Origin: Ipomoea triloba
Lineage: Eukaryota; Streptophyta; Magnoliopsida; Solanales; Convolvulaceae
Length of the DNA stretch: 64,000 nucleotides
Assembly (NCBI RefSeq): GCF_003576645.1
Contig: NC_044919.1
Coordinates: forward strand, 21,264,372 to 21,328,371
Reading direction: 5' to 3'
Shown one piece after another: positions 23,272 through 34,521 of this stretch. Under the pieces are notes generated by a model. That model was given only the letters and a program-made list of their open reading frames with translations. It was not told the DNA's origin and did no database searches. The stretch's first letter is position 1. The number at the start of each line of letters is the position of its first letter. Both the position numbers and the translations under genes were made by a program.

Positions 23272-23293
23272 TTGGCGCCGTCTGTGGGGATCG
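23272..23293 (+). promoter_or_regulatory. Primer-binding site after LTR copy 1
   Basis: TTGGCGCCGTCTGTGGGGATC follows the LTR end directly, the standard form for plant gypsy-type elements. Confidence 0.75.
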
Positions 23294-23341
23294 ATATGGA
23301 AAAGCTTCGTACTTTCCTCTGAACTTAAGAAAATATGGTAA

Positions 23342-24073
23342 TTACACGATAGAAAACACGAGCAAATCATCCAGTGAGGGATCCGCGAGAAGCACTTGGG
23401 TTGTGAGTGGCCTTTGGTCAAGATTTTTTATTCTCTTTTCGAGGTGGATGAGCTGCATATCTTCGGGTTTTCCTACACCAGAAGTCAATAATAAGCACGC
23501 ACAACATTTGTGTGAGCCCTTGGCCAAGTCCAAGGCATTTGGGATGCACTCATCGTAAATATCCCCAGACAATGGCAACCCTCCGAGCATGTACAAATCT
23601 CGCAGTGATATAGACATATCTCTAGAGGAGGTAATCAACGTGTTGGTTCGTGGGCACCATACTTCGCAAAAAGCTTGGACGATGTTGATGTTGCGACCAT
23701 ATGTAAATAATGACACGAACACAACGTCATATATCATGCTATCCTTTAGAGATTTTCTGAAGAAATTAAGTGTATCTTCAGTCCATTCCTAGTATCCTTG
23801 TGTGTAAGTGAACTCACCTTCAAAGTCGATGTCTTTACCCTACTTGACTTCATCATCAATTATGCGACTCCCCAACGTAGGAAGAACGTCTGTGGAGGGT
23901 TCATGTTTCAATCCTGGTTGCAAGGTCCACACCTTGGACGGTGGAAGGTCATACTCAGGAGTCCAATTGCGTTTGTAATATGACATCGCGAGCTTTGGTG
24001 ATAAAGGTGATGCAAGGGGTAGATTGACGGCCAATGTAACTTTATGGTCGCTCTTGGTGCTTGATATCACCAC
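23342..24073 (-). pseudogene. Plant mobile domain (PMD, aminotransferase-like) fragment
   Basis: Two open pieces on minus (24073-23840 and 23737-23342), linked by a stretch with stops, resemble the plant mobile domain of transposon-derived MAIN/MAIL-type proteins. The recognisable text is WTEDTLNFFRKSLKD, then IYDVVFVSLFTYGRN, then FCEVWCPRTNTLITSSRDMSISLRDLYMLGGLPLSG. The domain is cut off about 50 bp from the primer-binding site of the LTR at 22883-23271 and runs antisense to that element. PMD genes are known to be carried by some plant retrotransposons and MULEs. The broken frame argues for a non-functional copy, but an intron could also explain the gap. Confidence 0.7.
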
Positions 24074-24437
24074 CTTTGTCCATTGAACTATTGGTCTTGA
24101 AATTGAACAGTGTTGAGATTATGTCGAAATTGAGAAAAATCACTGCAAAAAAAGCGTAGGAATCAAAAAACAAAAAACGAAAAAAAAAAAAAAAAGAAGA
24201 AAGACATAAAGGCAAGGTAAAAAAACGAAACAGAAAGAAAATAAGTATATTTAATGTAGTATGTTAGTAAAATATATGTTAATAGGATTTGTATATTCTG
24301 TGAAGATTTGTTGTGGATACGTGGGCCCTAATTGAGTTAATAGTTTCTTTCATTCCCCATAAATATGGGCATTGCTATCACGTGAAGGTCGTCTCAAGCC
24401 TCGTAAATAATCCATGTGTCAGACTTTGGTCTCGTAA

Positions 24438-24789
24438 GGCCTTCCTCAATAATTAAACTTGGGTGTGATTTTTGAGGAGTTTTTGTAAGTGCGATTAGGA
24501 AAGAGAAAATGTGGTGGAGGAAAAAAAATAAAAGAAAAAACAAAAAAAAATAACAAAATTTTAAAAAAAATTTAAAAAAAAATTACGCGCCCGCCTAGGC
24601 GCAGTTACTACGCCTCACGCATGTGAGGCGCAGTGATTTCTCCTCTAGTAGTGCCCACTTTAACCTGCAAAAACACCTATTTTGCCGGAGAAATAACTTT
24701 GAAAAACACTCTCCTTCCCATTTGTTAAAAATCAATGCATTGATTTTACTATTCCAAAATCTTGTTAAAAACTACAATTGGGGAAGGCC
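24438..24789. mobile_element. Tourist-like (PIF/Harbinger) MITE, TSD TAA
   Basis: Termini GGCCTTCCTCAAT and TTGGGGAAGGCC are inverted. The 3-bp TAA at 24435-24437 is repeated at 24790-24792. The centre holds CGCGCCCGCCTAGGCG and a purine-rich run. It is related to the copy at 47942-48255. Confidence 0.8.
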
Positions 24790-24792
24790 TAA

Positions 24793-25800
24793 GTGATTCA
24801 TTGCTCAAGCTTCCTCCGACCTCCCATAAAATCAAAGTCGTTCTAAATGTTCAGAGCACAATATCGCGATAGAAAGCTCCAATGACCTCTAGCAACACCG
24901 GCGTCAAGGGCGAATAACTCTTGGTAGCGATCCAGCTAACGCAGCAACGTAAACCCCAACAGTCTCGACGGTAGATGGAGAAGCATTCCAGCAACCTGAA
25001 CGACGAACCCAGTAGCGTCGACGGTGAAGAGAAGGTTCCGGCAAGGGGCTGAGCAGAGCCAATATTCATTCTTTCTTCTCCAAACTGCAAGGTAGAGACG
25101 GTGGTGCAAAGGATTTGCAATTGACTGCAGTTTGCTATTTAACGAGGACGAAGACTCCGGTGAGCGGCAGTTCGACAACAGCAATTTGCAACGCGATAAG
25201 CAGATTTAGGCAAAGATCTCCGTCAGCAATGGGATCTGTGCACTCCAAGTAGGAACCCACGCTCCGGCAGTATCATAGATACCGCGCTCTGGTTGTTGTC
25301 CTACTCGCCTTGCAGGTTTCCCATTGCTCTTCCTTCTCAAGTTTGTGCATTTTTATGGAAACCCACGCTCTGGCAGTACCATAGATACCGCACTCTGGTG
25401 TTTGTTCCACGAGATCCTTGCGGCGATCCGGCGGTGTTGTTGATGACAAGGTGGAATCCGGCGAAGAACTCCATCAACACTGGGATCTATGTACCCCAAG
25501 TAGAAATCCACACTTCGACGGTATCATGATATCGCGCTCTAGTGGTTGTTCTACTTAGCAGATCTCCATTGCTCTTTCTTTTCGGGTTTGTAAACTCCGT
25601 TGATTTTGAGTCTTGATTCCTTGTTATTTCTTGAATGTCCTTCCTACTCCTATAGATAAAATATAGCATAAGCGGGGAAAATAAAAGGGAAAAGACAGAA
25701 TTTTACCTGATTAAGAAGCGGATTGCGAGTTGTTCTTCCTTATCCTCTGTTTCACTGATTGTTGTGGGTTTGGGGGGTGTTTGAGGCGTTATTTATAGTG
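24793..25800 (-). other. Unrecognised GC-richer region with a possible minus-strand promoter
   Basis: Diverged direct repeats are seen at about 25250, 25360 and 25500 (cores like CCCACGCTC-GGCAGTA-CATAGATACCGC). On minus, CACTATAAATAACGCC near 25798 looks like a TATA box. A CAGGTAAAAT near 25708 looks like a splice donor after a short leader. It could be the 5' end of a gene for the PMD fragment downstream, but I see no coding exon that proves it. Confidence 0.3.
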
Positions 25801-26289
25801 TACTGTGAGAAGGTGTTAGAGTTTAATTACACTCCTAATGTTATCAATGATTCAATGAATTATGGGATAATTAGATTTGGTTATGCGGTTGGAATTGCAT
25901 ATGGGATGAGTTAGAGTCCTAATTCTGTTATATCTTCCTAATTCTGTTATATCTTCGCATGGTCATTAATGTTGAAGATGAGTTAGATTGCTATTGGGAT
26001 TTTAATTGGCCTGAGTTAGTTTGGCTTGAAACTCGACTTGATTGGAATGTCCAACGTGTAATTGGGCTCAACGCTAGTTTAACTTGGTGCAATTAAAATG
26101 ATTTTGGATATTTTGAAGATGCATACGTTTGGATTTGGTGGAATTTTAGAGTGTTGGGTTCAGACTATTGACTCTGTTGAGAGGGCCACAGCTATGCCGC
26201 TTGACCACAAGACCTTTGGCTAATTATAACTATAATTTAAATATAATTTTATTATATTTGAATTTGATAATTATAATTATAATTTAATT

Positions 26290-26800
26290 TGAATTTGAAT
26301 TAGTTGATAGAATCTTGAACCTAGACTTGATTGTGGCATTGTTCATTCCCTTAAATAAATAAATAATTAATTAATTAGATATTTAGGGAGTTTGTTGAGG
26401 GATAGTGGTTACATCTTTCACTATAAATAGAGTCCGCATTTCACATCCCAAAACACACCTTGAAGATTGAATATTTGAGAGTTTTGAAGGCATTGAAGGC
26501 ATTTTTGAGGTAGTTAGAGACTTGAAGCATTTAAAGATTTTGAAGCTTGACAGTTTTGTTGAAGATCATGCCACTTTCCCGAAAGGCCACCTTCCCGGAA
26601 GCTACGTCAATTGAATCCCCCGAATCCCGGAGGCTACGCTATTTGAATCCCGGAGGCTACGCCACTTAAAACCCGGAGGCACTTCAGTAGAACACGTCAG
26701 TGAAGAAGCAGAGGACTTTACAGAGATTTTGTACCTGCACCCTCAATTATACGCACACTGTAACCCGATTTTGTAAATATATACAATTTCGTTTTTTTTT
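26290..26800 (+). mobile_element. LTR of a second gypsy-type family (solo or truncated)
   Basis: The layout matches the LTR at 18128-19163: TATA box CTATAAATAG at about 26430, a minisatellite with unit about GAATCCCGGAGGCTACGC (26580-26690), then CAGAGGACTT-ACAGAGATT-GTACC and AAATATATACAATT. The left limit is uncertain. On the right it stops in a T run at about 26791-26804 and joins the MFP2 fragment. Confidence 0.5.
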
Positions 26801-26806
26801 TTTTAG

Positions 26807-26978
26807 GGTCCTGTGATCTAGTTTTCTCTTCAATTAAGTTTAAGTGAATGGTAGAGGTGTTACTTGCAAGAATGTAATGCGGAGGGCAATACTTTTCAAG
26901 ATCAGCAAATATTTTCTGCTTTAAGTTTATGTCCTCAATAACAGCCTGTTTTGAAGTAAAATAGAGATACGAAAGCAA
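26807..26978 (-). pseudogene. Captured copy of MFP2 exon 12
   Basis: On minus this reads [46 protein letters not shown], matching exon 12 of the MFP2 gene at 40423-40586, plus about 30 bp of the adjoining upstream intron. The last 25 bp of the exon are absent. There are a few substitutions (for instance the D of STID is H here) and one 5-bp deletion in the intron part. No other MFP2 exon is nearby, so it is a single-exon genomic fragment and not a processed copy. Orientation is the same as the parent gene, about 13.6 kb away. Confidence 0.92.
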
Positions 26979-27558
26979 AATACATCATATACTCTTTTTC
27001 TCTGGTCTAAGTAAAGTTTTTTTTTTTTCTTTTAATGATGCATGAGTTTGGTAAAATAATGGCCGAGGGGGAGCGTTGTAAATATAAGTTTTATGGCCAT
27101 TATCCTATTATTTCGGATCACATATCCTATTATATATCGTATCAGTTATTGAATGGACGTGGAGCTCTGAGTTCTAGCATCTTTTGCGTTCAACTTGTTC
27201 TTCTGCTTCTCTTTTCTCTTCTTAGCCGTATAGTTTTGAACATATGATTATGCATGTTCACCGAGGATACGTCCAATTTCACAACAAAGTCCTAGTTAAA
27301 ATTATATAACTTCATTACGATTAGTTGATTTTTCCAATTATTATCCATATTATTATAATTTCATTTTCAGAATTTCACAGCAATACCTGAAGTCCAAAAT
27401 TTTGTGTATAATAATCCATATTATCTTCATTTATCATACAATAAAATTTTAATAAGGTTCTAAGAAACAGAAAACAAAAAATAAAGATAAAAATATGTTT
27501 TTAAAATAATTGGAAATAAAAATAAAAATAAAAATAAATACAATAAAATAAGACAAAT

Positions 27559-28345
27559 CTAAGCTGAAAGCAGGGGCTCATTTTGCATACTGTCTTCTAA
27601 TACTGCAGTGGAGGATTTTGCTGTTTTTGGCTTGCTGTAAATGGCATACAGTATTAGTTGTACTGCCCCAAATATGAATCCTGTCCCATTTGGTACCTGC
27701 ATACATTTTTTTCTATTTGGTAAGGTACAAGACTACAAGTTCAATTTTTTTGAGTAAACTTACATTTTCAATAAGTGCATGCCACAAGCACTGTGGTTTT
27801 ATATGTTTTACAAACTCTCCCAAAATGGATAGTACTACACTACTACCTATGGTGTTTCCTTTTAAAAGGAAAAGAAAAAATCTGAAATAAGTAGAATGTC
27901 TCTACATATACAGGCACAACTTGTTATTGTGTAATGTGGCCAAACTCATTTGTGTAATCAATCCATATCTGAAATTGTTCTTCAAAGATGGATTGATTAT
28001 TCAAATGAAATGTTTGGAGAAGTTTTCTTCAATTAGGTTACCCATAGTAGACCGGTTTAAACCAAGGACACAATAATTCAAATCCATGACATTGTAGTTA
28101 TAAGTGTGGATCTCTTGTCATATTGGTTGGGGTTACCTCCACCTCTTATATTTGTAAGAGAGTTAAAAGTATAACTATCCACAAGCAAATTAAATGCCTT
28201 CTTGTGGAAGAAAAATGATACTCTCCCCTATTAAAATCACTACATAAAATTCATCATCAGAGGCTATATTAATTTTTTTAAATTATTATTTTCAATTTTT
28301 TATGAACTACTCATAAATTGGATGATTTCACCTATAATTTATAAA

Positions 28346-28389
<44 letters not shown>

Positions 28390-31300
28390 AAAAAGGTACC
28401 CAATAAAATACTGGCACACTACCTATGGCCCATTTCTTTTTATGAATTAATAACCCTTGTTGTCATCTGTAAAAACTTTATAGGGTGAAAAAAGATAGGG
28501 CACTATTTGGTAAAATAGTTAAGCTTATTAGTTAATTTTAACTTATTTAATCACTATTATGTATTTGATTTGGTTAAAAAATCAATACAAGTGTTTGGTT
28601 AATTAATTACCTTTTTGTAACTCTAAAACGTTAAAATACAAATAATTGTTCAAAATAACTTTTTCAATTAGCTTTTCGAGAAACAAAATGATATAAAACG
28701 ACTATCAGCTAACAGTTAATTTATCAAACATTTTTCTACAATCGGCTAATATTATCAACTAGTTACACCCTCTAACTCAATCAACTAACAGCCATTTACC
28801 AAACAGGGCTAATGAATAAAAAATTATATATAACCCGTTTCTCTTTTTGAATTAATCAAAGCTTGCCAACTCAACATGGAATAAAAGTTGAAGTAGATAG
28901 AAAGTAAGAGTTCAAACAATTATTACTCTAAAACTGTCCAGCTGAATGTATAACTAGCATATGTAATCTGTCAAAAATCTATTGTACAATATGATTTGTG
29001 ACTCAAGTCATTTCATTTTAATAACTCTGATCGAGCTGGCAAATTTTCCAAAGATGAATTGCAAAAGTTACATTATTTGAAATAAGATTTAATATACAAT
29101 ATTGAGAAAAAATCATTATCTCTATCCAGTCTCTTAATCAAATTAATTTAAATACCTAACTTGAAATGTCTTTAATTATTAATTCATAATATATGTTTTA
29201 ATTATTAATTCATAATTTATATACACATGTCTTTGGAGCTGATGGAGGATGGAGGATGAGAGCGAGATTCCCACTACAACCCAACTTTATTTAATTGAAC
29301 TCCACATATATATAAAAAAGAAAAATTAAATATAAAACAACGTAGTTATTAAATAAATAAACTTTTTTAAATTAATAAGTTTTACAATATATTTATACTT
29401 AAAGTTTAATAAAATTAAAAGTTCTTAATATCATAACATAACAACAATACTTATAATTTTTAGTCTGTGCATCGCAAGGAGAAAATACTAGTTAATTAAA
29501 ATAAAAACAACTATTGTTATTAAGTACCATCAAAATTTGAAATCCAAACAAAAGGGACAGAATAGTACCGAAACAACCAATTAGTTAATTAATTATGGAT
29601 TGCGATGAAACGGAATTATTTTTAATTAAAAATTAAATGAAAAACTTACTCCAAGAAACCAGTCACGAACTATGAAAGCATACACAGCCCAAACGCCAGC
29701 GTTTAAGCAGATGAAAAGTGAGAGGTAGAATGGCATGAATTCCACACTCTTGGTCCTCAATACAGTCCCCTGCCAAATTAAATAATATATTATTAATTTA
29801 GTTTATACGGAGTAATTTTTACCCAAGAAGAAATTAAAGATGCAGAAATATATTTCCAAAAAGAAATGAAAGAGATAATATATTTTTTAATTTATTCTCC
29901 TAGCCCACGTCAACAAAATCTTTTTTTTTAATGATTAAAATCCCATATCTTGGCTGGAACAGAATTACATAATTATATTAAATTAAAAATTATTGGGTCA
30001 AACCCTATAATTATTCCGAAACCTAATCCATCAACTTGATAATTTTATAATTATTATACCTCTATTAGAGAAATCTGGAAAAAATCTCAACGATAATTTA
30101 ATATAATTAACTAATTAATCAGATTTTTTTTACATACAATAAATTTCGATCATACAATTACATTAATCATTGCTTACCAACCACTCCAGATTACTAACTT
30201 TCAATCTTACAATTACACTAATCATCTGCTTATCAACCACTCCAAATAACTAAATTAGTAGGAGTAATTATTTTAAGGATATTGAATGATTCATATATAA
30301 TACCTCTTTCACATATTTTAATATAAAACTATTTGTTTAATTCATAATTATGTTAATCAGTTCTTGATTTCATGAATAATTAATACGGAGTATATTTGAA
30401 AGATTGTTACGGATCGATCAATACTATTTAGTACAAAAATTTGGTCCAAACAATATTTTTCTTAACAGTAATTAACCATCGCTACTGTACTATGGTTATC
30501 GATTTTTTGTACTAGTATCAGAAAGAACTTAAGATGACCAACAAAAGTTTATTTTTAGTTAGTACACAAGATTCAGTTTTTTTAGTACTACTAGCTCTGT
30601 CCATAACTACTTTTTCAGCTTACTGTAACTTAAATCCATGATAACCTTCTATATGAGAGAGCCACTTCATGCCAGTAGACCATAAAGTCATAGGCATATA
30701 TGATTCTTTTAATCACACTTGAGTTAAATTATTTGTTAGTATATCTTTAAAGAAAATTTAAATTAAAAAATTATTGAGTAATATTTAAGAAAATAATTAA
30801 ATAGGAAATATTGATTTAATCAATGGTAAATATATTTCTTTTATGTGTGTAAAATGAAAATTTTCCTCTGCCCCACAAAACACCGACTGTCTGATTTCAT
30901 TTTAGTCAACAAAATTTAGTTTTGAACTTTTCAAATGTACTTTTTAAAAAAAAAATTATAAATTCTAAGATAAATAATAAGTAATGCGTGAATTTTTAGT
31001 ATATAGTTTTTAATTTAAAATTAAAAAAAAATAGGTGTTAAATTTACATCAAATTTGGTGAAATAAATGAGAAAAATAAAGTAGGATAAATAAATATAAT
31101 GTACAGGCCTGGATCCGTTGTTAGTTTACATACATACCATTGCAGCCAAGGGAGAAGCATACATGATGATATTCAATCCAATGCACACAAACCCTATGGC
31201 ATCGATCAAAGATTCTCCTTCAAGTGTGATCTTGGTCACCAAAACCACAACCGCCAGAAGACCGATGTTGAGAGCAGCGGCCAACGCCGCCGTCTTGTTC

Positions 31301-31941
31301 TGCACACCACAATAATGATTGAATGAAATTAATGATATGATACTCATGACATACAGTAGTCGTACAAGATCAGATCGAACGACAAATCATGAATATCGGA
31401 TCGGAGCGGATACCTTGGTCTTGGGAGGAGCGAAGACGATGAAGATGAGGACGTAGACGGCCTCGGCCACAACGCCGAAAGCATTGACAGTGAAAACCAG
31501 AAAGGCACCGGGTTTTGTGAGGCCATAGTAGCACCAAAAGGACGAATTCAGCAATGCAGAGATGTAAGGAGTGCTATCGAAGTCTTCTGTCGATCTGTTC
31601 TTCACTATCCTAATGAATACATCCCTGCGCCCACACATACATACATGATTTCAACTAGTAAAACTATATATATTCAACTAACTCTCCTTCAATACGAACT
31701 TACACGGGGGAAAGGAAGATGAAAATGGAGAGGATATTTCCTGTGAATTCAAAACAGCTAGAATTATTGAATATATTATATGCAGAAAAGTCAATAATTA
31801 AGCTGATTAATTAAAGATCGGGTATGTAGTTTAGATCGATGTATATATATGGAGATATAATTTGCATGAGATGAGATGAGAGAGCTAATTAGGATAGATG
31901 TTACCTACAACTCCGACGTAGAAACTCAAGTCTAGATCCAT
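27559..31941 (-). CDS. SWEET17: Clade-IV SWEET sugar transporter (SWEET16/17-like), six exons
   Basis: Exons on minus: 31905-31941, 31704-31740, 31414-31624, 31138-31299, 29650-29769, 27559-27696; phases agree and give 234 residues plus TAG. SWEETs are seven-helix uniporters made of two MtN3 repeats, and clade IV members move fructose or glucose across the vacuolar membrane. The conserved prolines are present (P24 in LSPV, P44 in TPYI, P145 in YASPL, P162 in FMPFY), as are pore residues N72 (FTVNAFG) and N192 (VPNGTG) and W176. The position that is Trp in many SWEETs is Tyr (YYG, 58), as I recall for SWEET17. The ATG at 31941 is the only one in frame with the MDLDLSFYVGVVG start. A possible TATA (AATAAATAGAGG on minus) lies near 32030. 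A truncated duplicate lies downstream at 12358-18107. Confidence 0.93.
28348..28384. repeat. (TA)n microsatellite in SWEET intron 5
   Basis: About 18 TA units. The duplicate copy has expanded a different TA site (13155-13192) in the same intron. Confidence 0.9.
28499..28810. mobile_element. MITE, GGCCCTGTTTGG family (in SWEET intron 5)
   Basis: Starts GGCACTATTTGGTAAA and ends TTACCAAACAGGGCT, with the inner AGCTTTTCGAGAAA and TTCTACAATC-GCTAAT motifs shared by the other members. It is absent from the duplicate intron at 12496-17987. Confidence 0.75.
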
Positions 31942-32049
31942 TGCTGTATGTGGAATATCAGAAAAAGCAGAAAGTGAAGCAGCTAGCGGAGGGAAGTAGC
32001 CACTTGAGGCGATGAAGAGACGACGCACCTCTATTTATTCTTTGCCCAC

Positions 32050-32669
32050 TAAACTAATAGCATTACAAACTGTACCACCCTGTACTCCTGTAGTGCTGTA
32101 CCACAATATTTCTTTTTTTTTTTTATCACCAAATGATTACCAGGTCAAATTAACATATATACATATAACAGTCCAAGTATCTTTGAGATCCATGTATTTT
32201 AGTATTGTGTTCAATTTTGTACATGTATTTAAAAAGTAGTGCGATTAATGACAATAGCTAACGATGCTAATATTGTTGTTACTTTAGATGACAGTATGGC
32301 GTTGACATTATCATTACCACATCATGGTATTTACATGCCAACTCATATATTGGTCATGTTTAGTAACAAAGCTAATAAGTCCATTTTGGCTAGTTTGATG
32401 GGTTAATAGGTTACTTTAAGTGTTTTGTAAAATGACTTATGATGGATGACATTAGCTTATTGGATGATAAGCTAAAATATGAAAAAGCGGAAAAGAGTTG
32501 AGTTTTTGGTTAGCTGATTAGTCTTAATTATTAAATGACCATTATACCCTTACATTTATATCTCCATCTCTTGTTGTTATTCATCTGCCTTGTCTCTTTT
32601 TCTTTTTGTTCCCGTAACAACAATAATAATGTCTTCCTTTCTTTTTTTATTTCACTTATCCTTGTAATC

Positions 32670-32709
<40 letters not shown>

Positions 32710-34500
32710 AACTCAACTTATTCCATAACAAAATATACGCACAACCACTTTACAACACACTCATCTTCTCATTTTATTGAAAATTATAATTAAATACTAT
32801 TATAGAATGTAACTTGTAAAACATTTTATTTGTATTTTAAAAATTTCATAATTGATATGTAAAATTAATTTTAATTTATATTAATAAAAATGTTAATAAC
32901 AAAAAAATGTGTAATATTTTAATTTATTCTGGTCTATAATAGTTTAACACGTGACATTTTTATATGTTTTATTAAAATGCATATTACTTATTAGATTATT
33001 GAAAAATATTAACATTAATAAAATTTTATTTATGTATTGAAATTGTTAATTTATTTTATTTGAATAAATTAAGTCACATGTGTTTTAATATAAAATTTAG
33101 AATTTTTAACTGTTAAAAATTAAAATGTTGAATAAATTTAAATATTAAAAATTAATCTTCATTTTCTCAAAAAAAAATCTTCATTATTAATTTTTATCAA
33201 CATAAATTAAAATATTTTTATATCAATATATTCTTTTTCTTGTTAAACTTATCAATACAAATAAAAAAAATTTGATAGTCCATTTTATAATGTATTTAAT
33301 TATACTTTGCAATTAAATGATATAATGAGTATATAGTGAAGTGGTAATAAGTAATTTTTGTTATACAATAATACACAAAAATACAATAATTAAGGTTAAA
33401 CTATTTAAAAAGTATTCATGGTAGAGGCCTAATTGAATTGATAAGTCCCCCCTCCCAGAGTTTGGAGTGCGATTTGGCAAGACCAGTGTGGAGCTGATAC
33501 ACTAGAAGAATTCCCGTCTCAAGGGTTGGGGACAACGCTCGTTGTTAAACTTGATTGAAATACAATAATACACAAAAATACTATTTAGATTAAAGTAATC
33601 TACTACATTCACCTCTAATTAATTAACATATTAAAATAATTAAATTGCATACATTACCCATTAAGGTATGAACTCAATGAGATATAAAAAAAAAAAAAAT
33701 CATTTACATACAACAAAAGGAAAAATTGTAATAAACTAACATATTAAACTTACAATTAGGTGTATCTTCGATATTAAGTAATTTCCTACTTGTGATTTTT
33801 GCTTCTCAAATTCCTCCTAGCTCAATCAACACAAACAAGTATTTTGCAAGGGTTTTGACCGTTTTGTGGCAAGAGTAGCATATATATAAAGATTCATGAA
33901 GGGACCAGAATTTGAAAAAATTTTACAAAATGACCAATATTTCCTTTAATAATTTATCAACATAAATTGTTAATTAATATTAACAAAATATTTAAGTAAT
34001 TGATTGAAACTATCACTTTCAACATAATTATATTAGATGGCAGAAAATTTTTATATATGGTAATAATTCATGGACTGAGTATACAATTTAGATATAACTA
34101 ATAGACTAAATAGCTAGTTTTGTTGATAATAAGCATGCTTATATCATATCCTAGAAGATCTAGGGATAAAATTAAAACTTGTTAAATACATTTCTTGCTA
34201 CCCCTTGTCCTTCAGGTATATATTTAAAATTTTCCCTTTTATATTAATTGTGAGATTTATAATATGTTACATGTGGTAATTATTTCTTCATTTTTATATT
34301 AATTGTAAGATTTTTAATGTGTTGTAAGTGTTAGTAATTATTTAAATTAATTAATTAATAAATTTATACAAAAAAATGTTTTGTAATTCAATTATGAAAA
34401 ATATTTTAAAAGAATTTATTTTTTATGCATTATTTAATCAATGTAGTCTAGAAGATTCAATTGTGCGTCATCATATTCAAATTAATTTAGATATACTCAA
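32050..34500. other. AT-rich intergenic DNA upstream of the SWEET gene
   Basis: No coding frame is supported. A (TAA)n tract lies at 32670-32705. About 32345-32500 weakly resembles the GGCCCTGTTTGG MITE family. A GC-richer patch lies at 33425-33545. Confidence 0.5.
33425..33545. other. GC-richer 120-bp island, possible SINE-like insert
   Basis: GTCCCCCCTCCCAGAGTTTGG, TTGGCAAGACCAGTGTGG and AAGGGTTGGGGACAACGC stand out in DNA that is otherwise very AT-rich. The flanks share AATACAATAATACACAAAAATAC (about 33366 and 33560), which could mark an insertion with a duplicated target. I see no clear A and B boxes. Confidence 0.3.
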
Positions 34501-34521
34501 AGTTGATTTAATTAAAATAAA

